DNA of 46,848 nt, taken from the NCBI GenBank assembly GCA_028689015.1, contig JAQTXC010000010.1:20536-67383 (forward strand). Direction: 5' to 3'. This document shows positions 44,799 through 46,848 of the stretch, one piece after another; positions within the stretch are counted from its first letter, which is position 1, and the number at the start of each line of letters is the position of its first letter. Both the position numbers and the translations under genes were made by a program. This DNA comes from Dechloromonas sp. Its GTDB lineage: Bacteria; Pseudomonadota; Gammaproteobacteria; Burkholderiales; Rhodocyclaceae. Under the pieces are notes generated by a model that saw only the letters and a list, made by a program, of their open reading frames with translations, was not told where the DNA came from and did not search any database.

Positions 44799-45710
44799 TC
44801 AACCGCAGGCCGCGTAGCGGCTACGGTTCTCAATCCAATTGTTGTCGATCGGCACCTGACCGTCGTCCAGGTAATGGACGAGCGCATTCCAGCGTTTGAG
44901 GCTGTAATCAATTGCTTTGGCGGTACTGGAGCCGTTAGGCACCTGTATTCGGTGTCGTGTCAGCCAGTCATGAAATTCATCGAGTATCGGCTTGGCCTGC
45001 GCCTGCCGTACCCCCTTGCTCACGGCAGTCGTGACATAACTGCTTGCATATCCCTTGGCAGTATCAACGACGACTTGAGCAACGACCTCTCCTGTGTCGG
45101 CATCCCCTCGTGCGAGGCGAAGCAGCCCGCTGACAGCAGAAATGCTCCCGGTTACAGCCGCGCCAGTTTTTCCGCCTTCCAAGCCCGATCGGTGCATTTC
45201 AACCTGGATCGTTTTGCTCTCGAAGCCACTCGCCATCTGATCGGCCACCCCGGACGGATGGTTGTGCGCGAACACGACCGCTGCAGCATTGTTGGCCAGG
45301 GCCAGCTTGATCACCTCGCGGGGATAGACCGAAGTCTGGCTGAGCGTGCCCCGGAAAAGTTCGACGCAGTCGATCAGCCGATTCTGGGTATCGAGCAGCA
45401 GGACTGCAAAGACTTCGTAGGGCAAGTCGGAGAGGCGCAGGCGTAAGTAGTTCTTGACCGTGGCCGGGTCGGCCAGGCAGTCACCGAGTTGCAGGGACTC
45501 GGCCAGGGCGCGGGTCATCAACTCCTTGGCTGCCTCGATGAGGCGGCTGGGACCATGGTCGGTAGGCAAGTCGCGAAGAACGGACCCGGCACGCAAGGCG
45601 AAGATATCGACTAGGGAACAGCCGGCCAGGACCACAGCAGCCTCTTCACCCAGCAGCAAGGCAAGGAGGTCGGCCGTCGGCATGGCACGGATTGGGGGTA
45701 GAGCAGACAT
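44799..45710 (-). CDS. Chimeric ORF: truncated RadC + unknown segment + IS66 transposase end
   Basis: This 303-residue intact frame has a strong AGGAG ribosome site. Residues ~1-158 are RadC: an N-terminal helical region, then the JAB/MPN domain with [21 protein letters not shown] and [11 protein letters not shown]. The JAMM aspartate that should follow HNHPSG ten residues later is lost because the frame switches to unrelated sequence after SGVADQ. The middle (~160-237) is a Gly/Ala-rich segment I cannot name. From [13 protein letters not shown] to [10 protein letters not shown] the sequence is the C-terminus of IS66-type TnpC, itself cut off after NWIENR. It is almost certainly a rearrangement product; whether it is made or does anything is unknown. 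Confidence 0.75.
   Translation of the reverse strand: MSALPPIRAMPTADLLALLLGEEAAVVLAGCSLVDIFALRAGSVLRDLPTDHGPSRLIEAAKELMTRALAESLQLGDCLADPATVKNYLRLRLSDLPYEVFAVLLLDTQNRLIDCVELFRGTLSQTSVYPREVIKLALANNAAAVVFAHNHPSGVADQMASGFESKTIQVEMHRSGLEGGKTGAAVTGSISAVSGLLRLARGDADTGEVVAQVVVDTAKGYASSYVTTAVSKGVRQAQAKPILDEFHDWLTRHRIQVPNGSSTAKAIDYSLKRWNALVHYLDDGQVPIDNNWIENRSRYAACG
44820..45010 (-). mobile_element. IS66-family transposase remnant within the chimera
   Basis: The translated segment reads [20 protein letters not shown], then a [20 protein letters not shown] stretch, then [10 protein letters not shown], matching the conserved C-terminal part of IS66 TnpC including the DNNWxEN motif that carries the catalytic glutamate. 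No tnpA, tnpB or IS ends were found, so only this fragment remains. Boundaries are approximate. Confidence 0.75.
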
Positions 45711-45864
45711 CGAATTTCTCCTGTTCAGAAATGAAAAACCTCGGGCGTCCGCAGACAGTCGGGGTCAGGAGAATGAAAAGCGAATGAGGCACTTGGCTTA
45801 AGCAGATGAATCTATGACTTTGGTCAGCATTGTTTGGAAATTATGAATCGCTGATAATCACGCG

Positions 45865-45966
45865 TAATCAAAGACCCTGCCATGAGCAGGGCGTTCGACA
45901 CCCATCCAGAAAAACCACCTCAGCCGCCGGCATCGCCGGCGGTGTTATGTCGCGCTCAGGGATTAG
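45865..45966 (+). ncRNA. Structured leader RNA before the DUF4347 gene (candidate cis-regulator)
   Basis: Two perfect hairpins lie in the 258-bp gap before ATG 45969: CCCTGC-CATGA-GCAGGG (45875-45891) and CCGCCGGC-ATC-GCCGGCGG (45924-45942). A 5-bp closing helix, TAATC (45865-45869) with GATTA (45961-45965), would enclose both. The ribosome site CAGGGA (45957-45962) can instead pair with CCCTG of the first hairpin, so two exclusive folds exist, one hiding the ribosome site. I could not match it to a riboswitch class I know; the c-di-GMP-I consensus was considered and does not fit. Confidence 0.45.
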
Positions 45967-45968
45967 CC

Positions 45969-46848
45969 ATGACCACCAAGAATGTCGTCTTCATCGATAG
46001 CCGCGTTGCTGATTATCAGACTTTGATTGCTGGCTTGGGCGCTGACACCCAATGGGTGCTGCTCGATGCAAGTCGGGACGGTGTCGAGCAAATGCAGTCG
46101 GCGCTCTCGGGGTACAGCAACCTGGATTCGATTCAGATCATCTCGCACGGCAGTGTGGGCACCCTGTACCTAGGGTCGACAGTCCTAAGCGCAAGTAATC
46201 TGGAAAGTTATTCTGGCCAGCTTCAAACCATCGGGTCGTCGCTGACCGATACCGGCGACCTGCTGCTCTATGGCTGCAACGTGGCGCAGGGCGATACCGG
46301 CAAGCTGTTCATTGATTCGCTGGCGGCGATAACGCAGGCAGATGTGGCTGCTTCAAATGATCAGACGGGGGGGCGTGGCGATATGTTGCTGGAAGTATCT
46401 AGCGGCAGCGTTGAGCAAATACCTCTGGTGTCTGCAATTGACGCACCCTTGCTAACCTACTCAAGTGTTCGTGACCACATTAATCAATTACTCGCGATTG
46501 ATTTTAGTATCCCTTCTGCCGAAGATATTTCGGCACTTCAACCCCTTGAGCATGCCGTTCTACACAACTCATTTGACATCATAAATTTTCTGCCCATGTT
46601 CCATGCCCACGACGAAATCCCGCAAACGTTGAATGCCCAGCCAGAGGGTTTTGACGCCTGGTTCGCCGTCGCACTTTCTGCCAAGGAAGCCGCCAAGCAT
46701 GGCGATTTGGCGAACTACGTCGCGCATCGTCGGCACCGTTTTGGGAACCGCCTTCTTCGCCAGAATGTAAGCGCCTTTCCATTCCGCCTCGCTAAAAAGC
46801 AGGCTGGCCTCAAGATCCGGATGGGTGCGTCCCAACTTGAGCAGTCGG
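45969..46848 (+). CDS. DUF4347 adhesin-type protein, 3' part disrupted (frame open to window end)
   Basis: From ATG 45969 (ribosome site AGGGA at 45958-45962) the frame encodes a DUF4347 domain: VVFIDSRVADYQTLI, the IQIISHGSVGTLYLG block and LLLYGCNVAQGDTG, then ADVAASNDQTGG. This domain normally opens very large type I-secreted, repeat-rich adhesins. The similarity fades by about 46420-46450, and from 46569 the same DNA encodes, on the other strand, an IS4-type transposase. The frame stays open to the window edge only by reading antisense through the IS. The gene is therefore probably truncated by an insertion. Its secretion system could be the T1SS at 4864-9394, but that is inference. Confidence 0.75.
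   Translation, partial: MTTKNVVFIDSRVADYQTLIAGLGADTQWVLLDASRDGVEQMQSALSGYSNLDSIQIISHGSVGTLYLGSTVLSASNLESYSGQLQTIGSSLTDTGDLLLYGCNVAQGDTGKLFIDSLAAITQADVAASNDQTGGRGDMLLEVSSGSVEQIPLVSAIDAPLLTYSSVRDHINQLLAIDFSIPSAEDISALQPLEHAVLHNSFDIINFLPMFHAHDEIPQTLNAQPEGFDAWFAVALSAKEAAKHGDLANYVAHRRHRFGNRLLRQNVSAFPFRLAKKQAGLKIRMGASQLEQS
46569..46848 (-). mobile_element. IS4-family transposase, C-terminal part (continues beyond window)
   Basis: The minus-strand frame is open from the window edge to a TGA at 46569-46571. The translation contains RTHPDLEASLLFSEAEW, AMLGGFLGRKCDGEPGVKTL and WLGIQRLRDFVVGM, the conserved C-terminal segment of IS4-type transposases with the YREK-region glycines. About 92 residues are visible, and the catalytic DDE core and left part lie outside. 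A small hairpin GCCGAA-GATAT-TTCGGC near 46519-46535 follows the stop. The IS end on this side should lie between about 46420 and 46569; I could not fix it without the other terminus. Confidence 0.8.

Noticed and set aside
45841..45968. c-di-GMP-I (GEMM) riboswitch before the DUF4347 gene
   Set aside because: The conserved GEMM core and its tetraloop/receptor elements are not present; only two generic hairpins and alternative pairing are seen, so it is reported as an unclassified leader.

Overview
The window reads as chromosomal DNA of a GC-rich betaproteobacterium, most likely in the Rhodocyclaceae/Azonexaceae (Dechloromonas-like). This assignment is an inference from gene content and style: a complete System I cytochrome c maturation operon, an OlsB/OlsA-type lipid pair, a one-polypeptide methylmalonyl-CoA mutase pathway, many PAS/GGDEF/EAL sensors and large secreted adhesins. 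No rRNA or other species marker is present.

Layout. 1-4668: housekeeping and envelope genes (MJ0042 zinc-ribbon/DUF3426 protein, PfkB kinase, glycine-zipper lipoprotein, an ornithine-lipid type acyltransferase pair) meeting a convergent apaH. 4864-18935: a secretion and adhesion block. It holds a complete type I secretion system (PrtD-type ABC protein, HlyD-type adaptor, TolC-type outer membrane protein), an RTX protein, a GT4-type glycosyltransferase, a two-partner secretion pair (TpsB, TpsA) and an exported FecR-domain protein. 19001-27086: two very large signalling proteins, one with four CBS motifs, PAS, GAF, GGDEF, EAL and a C-terminal CZB zinc domain, the other a Cache/PAS hybrid histidine kinase. 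27285-27485: a 66-residue orphan protein whose paralogue lies at 42415-42615. 27635-34239: ccmABCDEFGHI in canonical order with overlapping starts and stops. 34292-41499 (minus strand): a small hypothetical gene and the propionyl-CoA to succinyl-CoA operon (mutase, MeaB, carboxylase beta, carboxylase alpha), with a divergent GntR/FCD regulator at 41663-42328 and a perfect 16-bp palindrome between them.

The right end is accessory DNA. A tRNA-Lys(CUU) gene is followed, 14 nt further on, by the detached 3' half of a second tRNA-Lys (UUU type) that breaks in the anticodon loop at a 10-bp inverted repeat. This is the signature expected of an integrative element's attachment site. Inside the presumed island are an XRE-ImmA/IrrE protein overlapping a PIN-domain protein (putative toxin-antitoxin or defence pair), a chimeric ORF joining a truncated RadC, an unidentified segment and the end of an IS66 transposase, and a DUF4347 adhesin-type gene. 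The DUF4347 gene has a highly structured leader and runs into an oppositely oriented IS4-type transposase at the window edge.

How the genes work together (inference): the secretion/adhesin block next to a c-di-GMP synthase/phosphodiesterase suggests a surface attachment programme. The ccm operon supplies c-type cytochromes for respiration. The mutase operon feeds propionyl-CoA into the TCA cycle under GntR control. The most novel-looking items are the DUF4347 leader RNA with mutually exclusive pairings over the ribosome binding site, the tRNA-bounded island, the RadC/IS66 chimera and the pair of orphan 66-residue paralogues.
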